NCBI GenBank assembly: GCA_029204225.1
Contig: CM055102.1
Coordinates: 7,980,587-8,044,586 of the forward strand
Direction of reading: 5' to 3'
DNA: 64,000 nt
Source: Diphasiastrum complanatum
Lineage: Eukaryota > Streptophyta > Lycopodiopsida > Lycopodiales > Lycopodiaceae
Positions 1 to 12,475 of the stretch are shown here, in pieces. The translations under genes and the position numbers were made by a program. Below the pieces are notes generated by a model, which did not search any database, was not told the origin of the DNA, and saw nothing but the letters and a program-made list of their open reading frames with translations. Every line of letters starts with the position of its first letter. The first letter of the stretch is position 1.

Positions 1-59
1 ATTTGGCTTTAGGGATGGATACCAAAATTTGAGATGTGAAAGTCTCAATTTTGGAGCTG

Positions 60-200
60 TAGTTGCAAGACTAACTGATTTCATATAATCTTCAAGTTAT
101 GGATTTGGATATGACTAATATCATCTTGGGGTATGCATGGTTATAACAAATTGGGTAATTTGACGATTGATTGCAAGAACACCCAAGTAAAAGAATTTGA
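60..200 (+). pseudogene. Possible Ty3/gypsy aspartic-protease tail
   Basis: Translation across shifting plus-strand frames gives a short stretch reading IILGYAWL followed after a frameshift by LTIDCKN. This resembles the end of a retroviral-type aspartic protease, where an (I/L)LG-x-x-WL motif precedes a beta strand with a D-W/C-K pattern. The active-site D-(S/T)-G is not visible, so it either lies left of the window or is lost. The match is short and broken by stops; it could be chance. A better-preserved motif of the same kind occurs on the minus strand near 58.1 kb. Confidence 0.3.
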
Positions 201-3200
201 TTATAGTAGTTACCTTCTTTTTCTAGAGAGACTTATGTAACTTCCTAGAGATAAATGTCTACCCTAAGTAGGTGCCTGTATCTGCTTCCTAAAATCTTCT
301 CTTAATTTTCAAAAGTGCTCGAGTCTCTTGGCTTTCTCTCTAGCTTTACTATTTGCGTCCCCAACACTTGTTTTTTTACTTTCTTTTTTCAACTTCAACA
401 TGCAAAAATTGTTATCTCCAACAATGATGCCAAAATGTTTGTGAATAGTTTAGATGGATTGACTAGTATCACCAATGTGCTCATCAAATGTTATACCACA
501 TATAAGTCCATTGGAAAGATTGAATAGATAAATTTTATCAAAATATTTATGTGGAAGACTGATATATCCTTTGTTTTCAATTCTCTTGAACTAACTTTCC
601 GATTATGTTTATTGAGTAGAATATACTATTATTCTTTTTATGAAAATTTGATAGAGCTCATTCCTATAATTTAGTCTCAAAGTCTATGAAGGGGAGTTGA
701 AGACTATCGATTCTCAACAATTGACTGACTTCTTGGTCAATCAAAAGATTAAAATCACCTTATCAATGCCAAGATTGTTTTATAGGTTGTACCATTCAAC
801 AAATAACATGATGTTGTATGATACAAATCACACACAATTGAAAGAATCTTTTTGTTGTACACAATGCAAGTACTGAAAGTAAAGGTTGAGAATTCTAGTA
901 GAGATAAGATGAATAAAAATAAAAATGTACATTGAAGGTATAGGCAAGTTGAATTTGAATAGAAACATTTATCATGAATGGACTTAATATTCATGTCACC
1001 AGCAAAAGTTGACATTGTTGGTATTTGCTTGACAATATTGGGAAGATTGATTGTGTGTTAGGTTGGCAAAAATTCATCTTAGCGAAATTCTTTTATTTAT
1101 TGTGTTTCTTGTTGATTGGTCAACTCTCCTACTTTTTAGGAGGTTGGTTCAACCAATCATATTTTGAGAGCCAATATCCCCACAACTAAGCATGACTTTA
1201 AGAGTTTTGTATCAACAAATTACAACATAATTATAGAGGTCGCCATAGGTTGGTGCCGAGCCATTTTTTAATTCTAGCATGGTTACACCTTAATCCTCCA
1301 TGTGCATTTTAAGTTAAGATAAGAATTGAAAAATAGTCATATTTAGTCTTTAGTCCTTAAGACAATTTGTTTTATATAAATAGCATATATTGAAAGCTTG
1401 TGATGCGCTTATAAATTCTGAAAGACCAATCTTGCATTGCCATAAAAACTTCTTTGCACCCCAACATTACTACATATCACTCTTGTGACCCTTTGGCATA
1501 TATCTTGCAATTATGCCACACCTAGCTAGAGGGTGATCTATATCCAATGAATCCTAAATACAATCAAGTGGGAATCAAAAAAAAGATAAAAGACCCAATA
1601 CTATTAAGTGAATCAACAGACTAGAAGAGTCACTATGTCATCATTAAGCCACATTAATTCTAACCCAATGGCATTAAAAAATTGGTAATTAAAGAGTAAT
1701 ATTCTCTTTGGCCTAGCTCTATTTTATAATAAGCTAGATTCACTTCTTTCTACCTTGATGTCCTCAGAGATTAGCTTGATAGTCGCACCTTAATTTTCAT
1801 TTAAACTATAGACAACGAAAAATTACGTGACTCATGTCAATAATTGAGCTAGTTTTTATGTCAAGTATCACATGCTCTATGATGTATTTTGAAGAAATCA
1901 TTGGGTTTTTATATGAATATAATTTGGAATACATCGAAAGCACAACTTGTAGTTTCATGCATGTGAAATTTGTTTGTAGTTGCATTTAAGCAAAAATAAA
2001 AAATTACTTGAATGTTGGAGTTAAAGTCTAAAACTGTCCAACTAATTTTTGGACTATTTGATTCCAATACTTATTAGTGATATTAAAGTGCATTGATCTC
2101 ACCCCATTCTTGCTTAACATGAAGCTCAATCCATAAAAGTGGGTGTGAGCACTATCTTGTGCTCAGTCGTGTTGAGTTCATAGTTTCTTAAGAAAATCGA
2201 ACATCAAAGGTCTACCTAGTAAAGTTGTTATCCACAATATTCTTACAATATGAGGAAAGGTGTGTAAGCATTAGAAAACTAAGCTACTCAAGAAGGAAAT
2301 GATCAATACATGATGTCTACCATGTTGTTGTAGTGTAAGCATAGAAGGAAAAGCTATTGACATCACATTGAGACAATGTGGTCCTTTGGGGTGAAAGAAC
2401 TATTATAATCTAGCATGATTAGTAGTCAATGTTCTACCAACAAAATTAGCTAGTCTGAAATCACATGTATGTATTAGAAATATAAATAAGTTGTTGATCA
2501 TTCAATCAATCAAACATTTGGGAGAATGATGAGTCAAAGTGTCCTTGTGAATGAATAGTCATATCCTTAGCAATTTAAGTACTTGATCAAAGTAGGATGC
2601 GAGCTATAGATCACATGTGTGATAGACTGGTAAAAACTTATATTGTTTAGCCAAATGAAAAAAGAATTAAAGAATAAATATACTCTAGATGGGATACAAT
2701 GTTTGCTGGAATGTTAAGATCTTTTTCTTATATTAAAGAGGGCCATCATGCACACCTCTTTGTGATTGAGAGCAAAAGCAAAGCTGATCAAGGCAAGTGC
2801 ATCCTAGAAACTATCCAAAGTCGATACTCAATGATTGCACACTTTTTGTACACAGTAAGTTAGAATCTGATGTTGTAAGTGTCGATCCTTGACATATGTT
2901 GTAGTTGACCAGAAAGTTTGACTTTAGAGGTTGAGTCAATTGGGGTTGGTGTCATTTCCCCCAAAAAAAAACATGTAATACTAAAAAGCTCATTCACAAG
3001 GTATGGGGGAAAGCATAGTCCAACTAAAAATTGAACGAAAAGTGGATGAGGCAAACTTGCTCAACTTGACACTAGTCCCATGTCTCAATTTCTCTACTGG
3101 AGAGAGCCAAGTCCCTCATGTCAACTAATGGCATATTAGACTTAAACTTTCCTTTGTTGAATTTACATGTGATGTGTTCGCATGGTTGGTTAGGCAACAA

Positions 3201-4734
3201 ATTCTAATGTGATGAATAACCTTCTTAGATGGTTCTTTATGTCTTTCATGAGTTTCTTATTATATTTCCCGTGATAATGGATGTTTGGGTTAAATTAGGG
3301 CCATTCTCTAGGGCTAAAGCTTGTAGACATGGAAAGTTCTCGTGCTTCTTCCCTCCCTCCCCTTGATGCTTGATGTATCATCAATGCCACCACCCTTAAC
3401 TTGTGCTAGGTTGTTGTTTTCACTATTGGAAGTAGCAGAAATATAAAAAACAAGCTGACTTTGGACGAATTTCAATTTCTGGCAACTATCGTGATAGAAT
3501 ATGGGTGTGCAATTGTTATTTCATTGCATACTTTAAATATTCTTCCATGTTCAGCCTTGCAATACTTCAAGTCTTTTCCTCTTAAATCTTGAATGAAAGC
3601 TAGTTCCACTTTGCCCCTATATGGCAAAAGGCCCACGACATCTCCCATGTCATATGGCTCTACTTACTAATAAGCTATTAGATATTGGACAAACTTAAGA
3701 GTATGCTATTTAGCTTTGTTGTGATAGTGGTAAGCTATTGTGATAATTTGTCAAAGGCTAATTTTGTGTTCTTAGGTGACTTTGAGTACTGAAATAAGTT
3801 TATTTATTTTCATTTATTTTATGAGTCATTTTTTTTCAATTTTTTAGCTATTTCAAAGTATTTTGAGTCGACAAAGATAAAGTGTAGCGTGATATATGAG
3901 ATTACCCTTTTAGCTTTGTCACAATAATGGTAAGGTATTGTGATGATTTGCCAAATGCTGAGATGCATTCATATGAGTTTGAGCACTAAAATTATTAAGT
4001 TTTATTTTTTAATTCTTTTAGAATGAAATTTTTTTTTTTTTTTAAATGACTTGAATGCCATGAGAATGGCAAAGCTTCTTGTGATACATCAATCAACCTT
4101 TTTTTTTTTATATATACAATTTGTTGCTAAGAAGAGGATGAGGAGCCACTCATTTTTATATATGTAAAGACTTTTGTTCCTACCTTATAGGTAGGGATGC
4201 ATAGTAATCATGAAAAAAAATGTACATGATTCTGTTTTGCATTCTATTTTTCAAAAGTTTCAAAAATTGTGCACATTTTGTATTGATGACATGTGTACTT
4301 AAATGTGATTTAAAAAACGGTAATACTAGTTTTAAGAAAAAATTCAAAAATATGTCATGCAAAACAGAAAGTCGGAGAGCTTTAAAAATTGCTATGGTTC
4401 ATAGACACGGAGAATCTTGTTTTTCTGGATGGGATTGTGGACCGTAAACCTTGTCTCCATCCCTAGCATGCACGAAAAAGATGTCTATTTCTTTCCCACC
4501 CAGTCGCTTATGCTTAGATTTGTTGGACCTTTTTTAAACACCTACTGTGGATAATGTACTTGAGTTTTTCCAAACCATGCAAAGTTTCTCTTTTATATCA
4601 TATTTAGTTCTCATACAAAGTTATTCACACATAAAACTAGGGCTTCTGATTATTTTGGAGTAATTATGTAGTGTCACTACTTCTAATGGCAAGTAATTAC
4701 ATTATTTGTGGTGCTTGACTTTTTCAATCTATCA
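201..4734. other. Unannotated AT-rich stretch, no supported gene
   Basis: I see no open frame above about 90 codons, no recognisable protein motif on either strand, no tRNA or rRNA, and no clear LTR pair. There are short poly-T runs near 4,031-4,043 and 4,099-4,108. The texture matches decayed transposon sequence found elsewhere in the window, but no family can be named. Confidence 0.55.
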
Positions 4735-4870
4735 GAGGCTTCAAATGATGTCATTGCATTTGTGTGCGTCACATGAGTATTGTGTACTTTTCACACGTGT
4801 GAGGACATTAAAAAGCATGTGAATGATCTTATAAGGAGTGTGTGATTGCATATGAAACTGTCTCTTGATT
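4735..4870 (-). repeat. Gypsy linker segment, copy 1
   Basis: This stretch shares a recognisable sequence with 58,363-58,480, including the common core TGTGTACTTTTCACAC followed by a GTGAGGACAT box and a GTGTGTGATTGCA box. Read on the minus strand it lies just downstream of the gypsy gag relic (5,577-4,960), while the second copy lies just upstream of the gypsy protease relic. The simplest reading is that both come from the gag-protease linker of one gypsy family. It carries one exact CACACGTGTG palindrome at 4,792-4,801. Confidence 0.5.
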
Positions 4871-4954
4871 GATGCAAACAATCTACTTGACAAATAGTTA
4901 AGAGTATCTTAAATGTGAAATAGTACTAGTGGCCAAGAATGTACAAAGATGTTG

Positions 4955-5577
4955 TTGCTTATGTCAAAACTTATGATGGTTTTCAAGAAATGGATGCAAG
5001 TAATGGATCTCTTCCATAGCTTCATGCAATGTGGCATACTACTCCCATCTTTTCAGTTCTTGTCGGATGCTTCTAGGCATTTCTGCTAGGAACCACATAA
5101 TGACTGCATGATCGGGAGTCAACGTTGCATTACACTCAGATTGTAGATGCTTAATTCGTTCGATGTAGTCTAGGACCCTTTCTCTTTTTCCCATCTTGAT
5201 TTTGCTGAGCAAGAGGAATGGGTCTTCTAAGAACTTTCATGGCTTGAATCTTGTGATCAAAGCTGCTTTTACCACTTCCCAATCTGTTCTATCTTGTCTG
5301 TCTAATTGTAAAATCAATATAAAGCCACTCATGTCAGGGACATTGGAAACATCTTCAGCTTCTCTGTTGGGGTGGTTTTACCATAGATCTTGCATGCCTG
5401 CCCATAGATATGCAAGAATATGATAGGATCAGTGGATCCATTATATTTGGGCAATTCCAATCTAAGAGATCTTTTGATTGCCTGTAGAGGTACTGCTGGC
5501 ATAGGAATTCTTTGATCCATTGGATTTGGTTATCTCTTCCATTGTTGCTTGATGTAGCTCTAGATTCTATGTACATA
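4955..5577 (-). pseudogene. Ty3/gypsy gag relic
   Basis: The minus strand encodes a retrotransposon gag-like protein split over two or three frames. Visible blocks are LRLELPKYNGSTDPIIFLHI, a typical gypsy gag start (L-P-x-F/Y-x-G-x-x-D-P), then KLKMFPMSLT, then DWEVVKAALITRF, then KRERVLDYIERIKHLQSEC and WFLAEMPRSIRQELKRWE. The order and spacing agree with the retrotransposon gag family, whose product packages the element RNA. At least two frameshifts and an internal stop separate the blocks, so it is not functional. No zinc knuckle is seen. The flanking linker (4,735-4,870) ties it to the gypsy relic at 56.6-58.35 kb. Some plant host genes also carry gag-like domains, but the decay argues for a transposon relic. 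Confidence 0.65.
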
Positions 5578-5579
5578 AC

Positions 5580-6400
5580 CTTCTACTAGATCTCAATCTC
5601 ATTCATTATGCATATTCAATACAAAGTGGAAGTTTATGGCAATAGTGGATCTGAGTGGATCTTGATAGACAGATAATAGTTGATGTTATAAAGGGATGAG
5701 AGAGAAACATGAACAACTAACGGATTTTACTAGACAACAATTAAATGAATCATGAGAGAGATGGATGGATGTTGCATGGATTCAGATGGGGTTGATACAA
5801 AAAAATGGATAATGTAATGGCACAGATGGTAACAATAGTGAGTGATAGATAACAACGATGGTGTCGGTGTGGGTGGGATCCGAAGTGCAGAATTTTTTTT
5901 GGATTTTTTCCAAATTTTCTTAACATGAACCTTCGCCTCTCTGATAGAGAGTTTATCTCAGTATTATGTCATTTCATTGGCGAGGGTAGATGAAGGATGG
6001 TCGGCGAGGGTTTTGCAGACTGTTTGAACACGATCTAGAATGAGAACCTTCGTTATTGTCCTTCTGGTGCTAGCCAACCTTCACCAGCTTACATGGAGAT
6101 CTTAAATGATGATCAGAGAGCTAGCAAGGATTCAGGTTCATCTCGGTGAAAGATAGTCTAGCCAATATTCATAAGGCTATTAGGCACTTTTGAGTTTGGA
6201 AACGTTCGCAAGACTAGTTATTGATATTACTGACCTTCGCCTACTTCACATATACTCCAGAATAGTGTTTTATGGCTATTATGAGCTTAGTGAAGGCTGA
6301 TGATGCAGTAAAGGTTCAAAGGACTTAGATTTTTCTCTGAGATCTGGGAATTTTTGTTTGACCACTTTTTCACAATATTAACCTTCGCCAACTTTATTGA
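5580..6400. other. Region with recurrent ACCTTCGCC/GGCGAAGG-like motif
   Basis: No gene is recognised. The motif ACCTTCGCC, its close variants (ACCTTCGTT, ACCTTCACC) or the reverse complement (GTGAAGGTTGGC, GTGAAGGCTGA) occurs about eight times between 5,930 and 6,450. The stretch lies directly upstream of the Copia-1 gag relic and may be its leader or LTR, but no second LTR copy is visible to prove it. Confidence 0.35.
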
Positions 6401-6469
6401 GACTAGAGACCAAGGAAAAGTAAATTCTGGCAAACTGGTGAAGGTTGGCAATCTGTACTTTTTCAAAAA

Positions 6470-7213
6470 TTGATGTTGGCAAAGATTTTCTGGAATATTT
6501 CCTATTTTTGGTATCTAAGAAACTTTGCCAATGACCGTACACTCAAAACTAACGAAAAGACAAGAAGATCTTTTACCATTATCAATTTGTCTATCAAGGA
6601 CCATGTGATAGTGCATACAAGTGATGCTACTACTTCAAGACAAGTATGGAATGCACTTAAAAGATAGTATGAGACTATGAATCCATCACACATCCTATTC
6701 TTGAGGAGCAAAATGATGAATATTAGAATGGAATCTAATGAGAATGGGAAAAGTAATTTTACACGCATAAAGACGTTGCAAGATGAGCTTCATTCCATTG
6801 GAGAAGCGGTAAGATATGCAGAACTTGTTCAAACTTGCTTAAATGGTTTGAGAGAAGAGTTTCAAACTTTTATCAGTGGTGTTACAACAAGATAGAAACT
6901 GCCTGCATTTGAAAAACTACATAGGATCATGTTGCAAGAAGAACAATGACGAGAACTATATCTGGGCCAAATTAAGGGCAATGCGGACAAAGCCTTGATG
7001 GTGAAAGACAAGGGTAAGCAAATGAAAAAGAACAAGTGGAACGAGAATTATTCGGGTGATCAAATGGAATCATCTGGCAAGAGAAAGAAGAAAGATAAAT
7101 GCTATTATTGTCATAAACCCAGACATTGGGCTAAGGAGTGTAGAAAGAGGTTGGCTGAGATCAAAAAAGGAAAATTGAAGGACTCAAAAAATAATTGCGG
7201 AAGGAGATGGTGA
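6470..7213 (+). pseudogene. Copia-1 gag with zinc knuckle
   Basis: A plus-strand gag of the Ty1/copia UBN2 type is readable in pieces: a helical segment around 6,545-6,665 ending QVWNALKR, a second open piece at 6,677-6,895 with NGLREEFQTFISGV, and a third from 6,995. The third piece carries a CCHC zinc knuckle of form C-x2-C-x4-H-x4-C (7,100-7,141, CYYCHKPRHWAKEC). Gag forms the virus-like particle and its knuckle binds RNA. Stops after QVWNALKR and after SGVTTR break the frame. No LTR or primer site is visible beside it. The protease and integrase relic follows at once. Confidence 0.75.
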
Positions 7214-7995
7214 GACCTCAAACACTTTCATCTCTATGTTGTCCTCTCAATGTAATGATAAATCTTGATGGTGTAAAGATTCAAGCACTATGAGACACAT
7301 GACATAAAACCATGAATGGTTCCATCAATTAAAGATGATTGGGAGTGTAGATAAGCTTGCTCAAGCAAATGATGAAAAATGTCAAATCGGATCAAGCTAC
7401 AAAATGTTAAGATGCAATTGATCCAAAATGTGCTTTATGTGCCTAACTTGAAGAAGAATCTATTGTCTGTAGGTGTTATACACCTAAAAGTAGAATTCTA
7501 CAATGACAAATTCCTGATAAAAGACATGGATCATAATTATTAAGTCATTTCCAATGGAAAGAGAGAAGTTAAGGGTGGTTTGTACAGGTTGAACACCCTA
7601 GTACACAAGGATGTTGGTTTGAGTTTGGAAAAAATTGCACCTATAGATTTATGGCATAGACAATTGGGACATCTTAACTTCAATAGTTTGAGGTTGTTGA
7701 AGAAACTCAACATGGTATAGGGTTTACCATCATTTCAAGACCCATTCTTGGAAAGCAACATAGGTGGTGCTCAAAGAGCAAAGGATAAGTTGGATCCAAT
7801 TCATTTTGACTTCTGTGGTCCCATGAAGACGATGACTAATGGAGGTTCATTTTATTTCATGGTGTTTATTAATGGTCATTTTAGAATGTTGTGGATTCAT
7901 AATCTGAAGAAGAACTCAGAAACATTTGACAAGTTCAAATCTTTCAAGGCATTGGTGGAGACTCAAACAGGAAGGAAAGTGAAGACATTACTGTT
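7214..7995 (+). pseudogene. Copia-1 protease to integrase remnant
   Basis: Downstream of the zinc knuckle the plus strand shows degraded copia pol. A GAG-pre-integrase block reads LWHRQLGHLNF near 7,650-7,680. The integrase core start follows at 7,748-7,990, with HFDFCGPMKTMTNGGSFYFM holding the first catalytic Asp. The sequence stops near 7,990, before the second catalytic Asp (the DNGGEF-type motif), so integrase is truncated. Protease is only weakly recognisable and crossed by stops. What follows (8,000-8,420) is unrelated, so the element lost its reverse transcriptase, RNase H and 3' LTR by deletion or interrupted insertion. Confidence 0.7.
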
Positions 7996-8566
<571 letters not shown>

Positions 8567-8648
8567 AAATATGCTTGGCGGCTTTCCAATGCGACCGTTT
8601 TGGTGCATGCATGGATTGACTTACTAGAATCTTGATCCTTATCCAAAT

Positions 8649-8775
8649 TTGACCTTCTAGAATATGGCTAAAATCCAAAGAGCTAATCTCCTAGAATATA
8701 GGATTATTCCCTATAAAATAGGATCTAAGGAAAGTGGTCAACTCTTATCTTCTAGAGAAGTGACAATTTTCAACA
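8649..8775 (-). mobile_element. Copia-A 3' LTR fragment
   Basis: This stretch matches 11,381-11,783 in blocks: the shared start TTGACCTTCTAGAATATGG, the run through GGTCAACTCTTATCTTCTA, and the shared end GTGACAATTTTCAACA. The middle of the LTR is deleted here. On the minus strand the LTR begins TGTTGAAAATTGTC directly after a purine-rich tract (reverse complement of 8,776-8,790), as expected for a 3' LTR downstream of RNase H. LTRs carry the promoter and polyadenylation signals of the element; this one is too truncated to do so. Confidence 0.75.
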
Positions 8776-10430
8776 CTCCTCCTCACTTCTAACTTGGCAA
8801 ATCTAATGTACATCTATCTACAATTCCAAGAGCATATCTTAACTTGTAAAATGGATCTTTGGACAATGGCTTGGTTAAGATATCACTATGCATTCGGATG
8901 ATGGTACATGATGTAGTTGCACCTCCTTGGATTGTACCTTCTCCCTCACAAAGTGGTGAGCTATCTCAATATGCTTTGTTCTAGCATGGAAGATAGGATT
9001 GGAAGCAATTTGTTGAGAAGCTTGATTGTCACAATATATGTAAGGGATCTCCTCGGCCTTTAGCACATGTAGCTCCATCAAGAGTCTTCTTAGCCATAGG
9101 AGCTCTTTAGTTGTTGAAGTCAATGCCTTGTACTCGGCTTCACAAGAAGATAGTGAGATAGTATCTTGCTTTTTGGAAAGCCAAGATATTACTCCTCCAC
9201 AAAGGAATGTTGCAAATGCACTAATGGACTTTCTATCCATCTTGTCACCTGCAAAATCTGAATCCGAGTAGGCTCTCAAGTGCAAGTTAGATCCTTCATA
9301 AAGTATGCCAAAAAATCTAGTACTAGAAACATATCTAAGCACTCTCTTGGCACTTTCCCAATGATGCACAAAAGGAGCTTGCATACTTTGACTCAACTTG
9401 CTTACACAAAAACTTGAGTCGGGTCTAGTGATAATTTAAATAGATTAGGGAGCTCATAAGCTTTCTAAAGAGGGTGATGTCCTCAAAGGATGCTTCGTCA
9501 CCTTCATTAGTTGCTTTCACAACATCCTCCATAGGGGTGTCAATCCCCGTACAATTTTTCATACCAAACTTTTCAAGAATGGAAGTAGCATACTTAGATT
9601 GACTTATGAAAGTACAATTGCTACTTCTAGACACTTCTATCCCAAGTATAAGCTTTAGGAAGCCTTGATCTACCATCTTGAACTCACTAGATAAATCAAC
9701 TTTTACTTTGCCTATGCCTTCATCATCATTTCCTGTCATAATGATGTCATCAACATAAAGCACCAAAATGATGATCTTTCCTTCATTACATTTGAAATAT
9801 AAAGAAGGTTCATAAGCACTTAGTACAAAGCCAAGTTAATAGAGAAAATCATGCAACCTAGAGTACCAAGCTCCAAGTGCTTGCTTCAAGCCATATAGGC
9901 TCTTCCTTAAGTATCACACTGTTTGCTCCTCACCAACCTTGATGAAGCCCTCGAGTTGCATCATGTAGATTTCCTCTTCTAAGAAGCCATTCAAGAAAGC
10001 ATTTGTCACATCCATTTGTTATAATCCCACTTGAACAAACTAGCAATGCAAATGATTAAGCTAATAGCTACAAGCTTAGCTACAGGTGCAAATGTTTCTT
10101 TATAATCCAATCCTTTTACTTGAAGAAATCCTTTAGCAACAAGCCTAGCCTTGTACTTACTAATAGATCCATCTTGATTGTACTTTATTCTATAAATCCA
10201 CTTATATGCAAGTGGCTTCTTCCCTCTTGGAAGATTTACAAGATTCCAAGTATGATTTTCTTCTAATGCATCATACTCTACTTGCATTGTATCTCTCCAA
10301 ACTTTAGATCTATATGCTTCTTCAAAAAATGATGGTTCTTCAAGCAACGTAACTAAGAAGGAGTAAGAGGTAGAAGATGTAGAGTCTTCCTTTTGCTTTC
10401 TCTTGTCCACATAGGTGAGCCTTGAGGACT
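8776..10430 (-). pseudogene. Copia-A reverse transcriptase and RNase H
   Basis: Minus-strand copia pol, in order from high to low coordinates: an RT fragment at 10,410-10,006 (WNLVNLPRGKKPLAYKWIYR; KARLVAKGF), a broken stretch 10,005-9,767 still reading SKH and YMA blocks, an RT piece with the YVDD active site (9,766-9,425, VLYVDDIIMTG), and RNase H at 9,396-8,875 with YSDSDFAGD, SSCEAEYKAL, YCDNQAS and ARTKHIEIAHHF. These match the catalytic Asp/Glu/Asp/His pattern of copia RNase H. RT copies the element RNA to cDNA and RNase H removes the template. Frameshifts near 9,767-10,005 and 9,400-9,425 kill the frame. Protease and integrase, normally between gag and RT, are absent. Confidence 0.92.
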
Positions 10431-11051
10431 CGGCCTTGCTCCATTAAGTGACATGTCTCCCATCCTTGTCTTGAGGTGTAGGAGTCTACTCTCCTCGGCC
10501 ACAAGAACATTGTGCAACTTTTCAATGGATGGAAGAGTGTCTTGAATAGCAAATGATTGGACCAAGTTTGTGAACTCATCACCTAGGCCATTCAATATGA
10601 TTTGTACTAGCTCTTGATCTTGGATCTTTTCTCCTATAGCACTCAATTCCTTGTTAAGAGATTTGATCCTAAGGAAATACTCTTGTCCACTCTCTCCACT
10701 TCCTTTCATGCTTTGAAAGACTTGATTCCTTAGCATGAGGATTCTTGAAGTGTTGTTGGATTCATAGATACTCTTTAATGAATCCCAAGCCTCTTTTGAT
10801 GAGACACAAGAAGACACCTCCTTCAAGAGGTCATTGCATACATTCAACTTTATGCAATGTAGAGCTAATCTTGCTCTCTTCTTGTATTTGGTTTGTTCTT
10901 GGGCAGCATGAGGCTCTTCCTCAACTCCTAGAACTATGTCAAAGAGGTCATGGATCACTAGGAGTGATTCCATCCTCACTTTCCAAATGGAATAATTTGT
11001 GGAAGTGAGTCTCTCACTTGATTCCAACAAATAACCACCCATGGATGACAT
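10431..11051 (-). pseudogene. Copia-A gag fused to pre-RT segment
   Basis: Minus-strand gag starting MSSMGGYLLESSERLTSTNY at 11,051, a UBN2-type copia gag of about 205 residues ending near LLHLKTRMGDMSL. It lacks the zinc knuckle. Directly after this the sequence switches to a segment that in Copia-C lies far downstream, just before RT, so gag is joined out of frame to RT with protease, integrase and the knuckle removed. The junction lies near 10,440. The start is supported by homology to the Copia-C gag (38,123) and the Copia-K gag (60,611). The element could at most be mobilised in trans. Confidence 0.88.
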
Positions 11052-11380
11052 TGTAGAATAAATGCTCTTCTAAAATCACAAAGATTTATGAATTTTAAAA
11101 TTCTATGAAAGGCCTAAAGCTCACAAATTGCCTATAGCCTTGTCTCTATCAAACTAGCACACAAGTTTGAATGATACACAATTAGATCTTGACAAAAATT
11201 CCTAGCTTTCACTCTCACAAATTTTTTTTGCTTTACACTTTTCTTAGAGGTTTCAGTTCAACTAAAGATCTGAACAAATGAGCCTCTTAGATCTGATCTT
11301 AAACTCCAAAAAGAAATGCTTCAATGATCCAAAACTCTATTTGGTCATAGGCAATAGCTAGATTGAATCTAGATGATAAG
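11052..11380 (-). mobile_element. Copia-A 5' untranslated leader
   Basis: No gene. The part around 11,330-11,375 is homologous to the Copia-C leader near 38,400-38,450 (shared CACTATTTG-like, AGATTGAA and CTAGAT blocks). The primer-binding site seen in Copia-C (TGGTATTAGAGCC on the minus strand) is missing here. A deletion therefore runs from the leader into the LTR. Confidence 0.6.
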
Positions 11381-11783
11381 TTGACCTTCTAGAATATGGC
11401 TAAAATCCAAAGAGCTAGTCTCCTAGAATATAGGAATATTCCCTACAAAATAGGATCTAAGAAAAATGGTCAACTCTTATCTTCTAAAAATCTATACACA
11501 CGTGTGAACATCCACTTTCCATGTGGGAGCATTTACTCATGCACATGCAAGGATAAGCTAACTTCTAGGTGACTAGTCAACTTGACTAAAAATTAGACAT
11601 ATCATGTTCACACTTGACTTGATTGATACAAAATCAAAGTAGATATTTACAAATATGAAAAGTACTTTCTTTCACACGTGGGAACAGACTCCACACATGT
11701 GAAATTAGATCATGAACATTGTACTCATGATTGATCTTTATTTACAATAAAAAATGACAAGTGACAAGTGACAATTTTCAACA
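11381..11783 (-). mobile_element. Copia-A 5' LTR, truncated
   Basis: Matches the 3' LTR fragment at 8,649-8,775 at both its ends and keeps the middle that the other copy lost. On the minus strand it begins TGTTGAAAATTGTC. It contains the palindrome CACACGTGTG at 11,497-11,506 and two CpG-type variants (a TTCACACGTGGG box near 11,680 and CCACACATGTGAA near 11,690). The inner edge and primer-binding site are deleted. The outer edge abuts a tandem repeat at 11,784. Confidence 0.75.
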
Positions 11784-12475
11784 CTTGAACCTCCTTGTAG
11801 CTTCAATGATATCGAAACTATGTTTCCAAATCTTTCAATGCTAAAATAATGTGCCTACTATTACTTATCTTGTTACAAATTGGACATCCTCCATAAGGCA
11901 TGTGACAATGAATATACATGAACTCTAAGAAAAGGCATATCATTCTAAAGCGGGAACATGCAACACACATGATCTACAAAAACAGCTTTCAAAATCCTTT
12001 TAACACCAAATCAACCAATGTGAAAAATTTTAATATTTTGGTCTTTTAGAGTTCTTTCTATCATTCTCATTGACTACCACGTGAACCTCCTTGTAGCTTC
12101 AATGATATCGAAACTGTGTTTCCAAATCTTTCCATGCTAAAAGAGTGTTCCTAGTAATACTTATCTTGTTACAAACTAATAAACCTCCATAAGGCATGTG
12201 ACAATGAATATACATGAACTCTAAGAAAAGGTATATCATTTGAAAGCAGGGACATGCAACACACATGATTTATAAAAACAACTTTCAAAATCCTTTTAAC
12301 CCCAAATCAACCACTGCTAAAACTTTCAATATTTTGTTCTTTTAGAGTTCTCTTTCTATCATTATCGTTGACTACCACTTGAACCTTCAATGATATCAAA
12401 CTGTGTTTTCGAGTTTTCCTAGTAATATTTATTTTGTTACAAATTGGACATCCTTCATGAGACATGAACAGGGAA
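11784..12475 (-). repeat. Tandem repeat of about 295 bp, array 1
   Basis: Two full units and a partial third. The anchor CTATCAT recurs at 12,058 and 12,356 (298 bp). Each unit holds the boxes ACCTCCTTGTAGCTTCAATG, CTTATCTTGTTACAAA and AACACCAAATCAACCA or close variants. The reverse complement of the same unit forms a second array at 25,393-26,160. On the minus strand each unit contains a short coding-like string, CPICNKISITRNT or its variant, but stops break the frame in most units. Confidence 0.85.
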
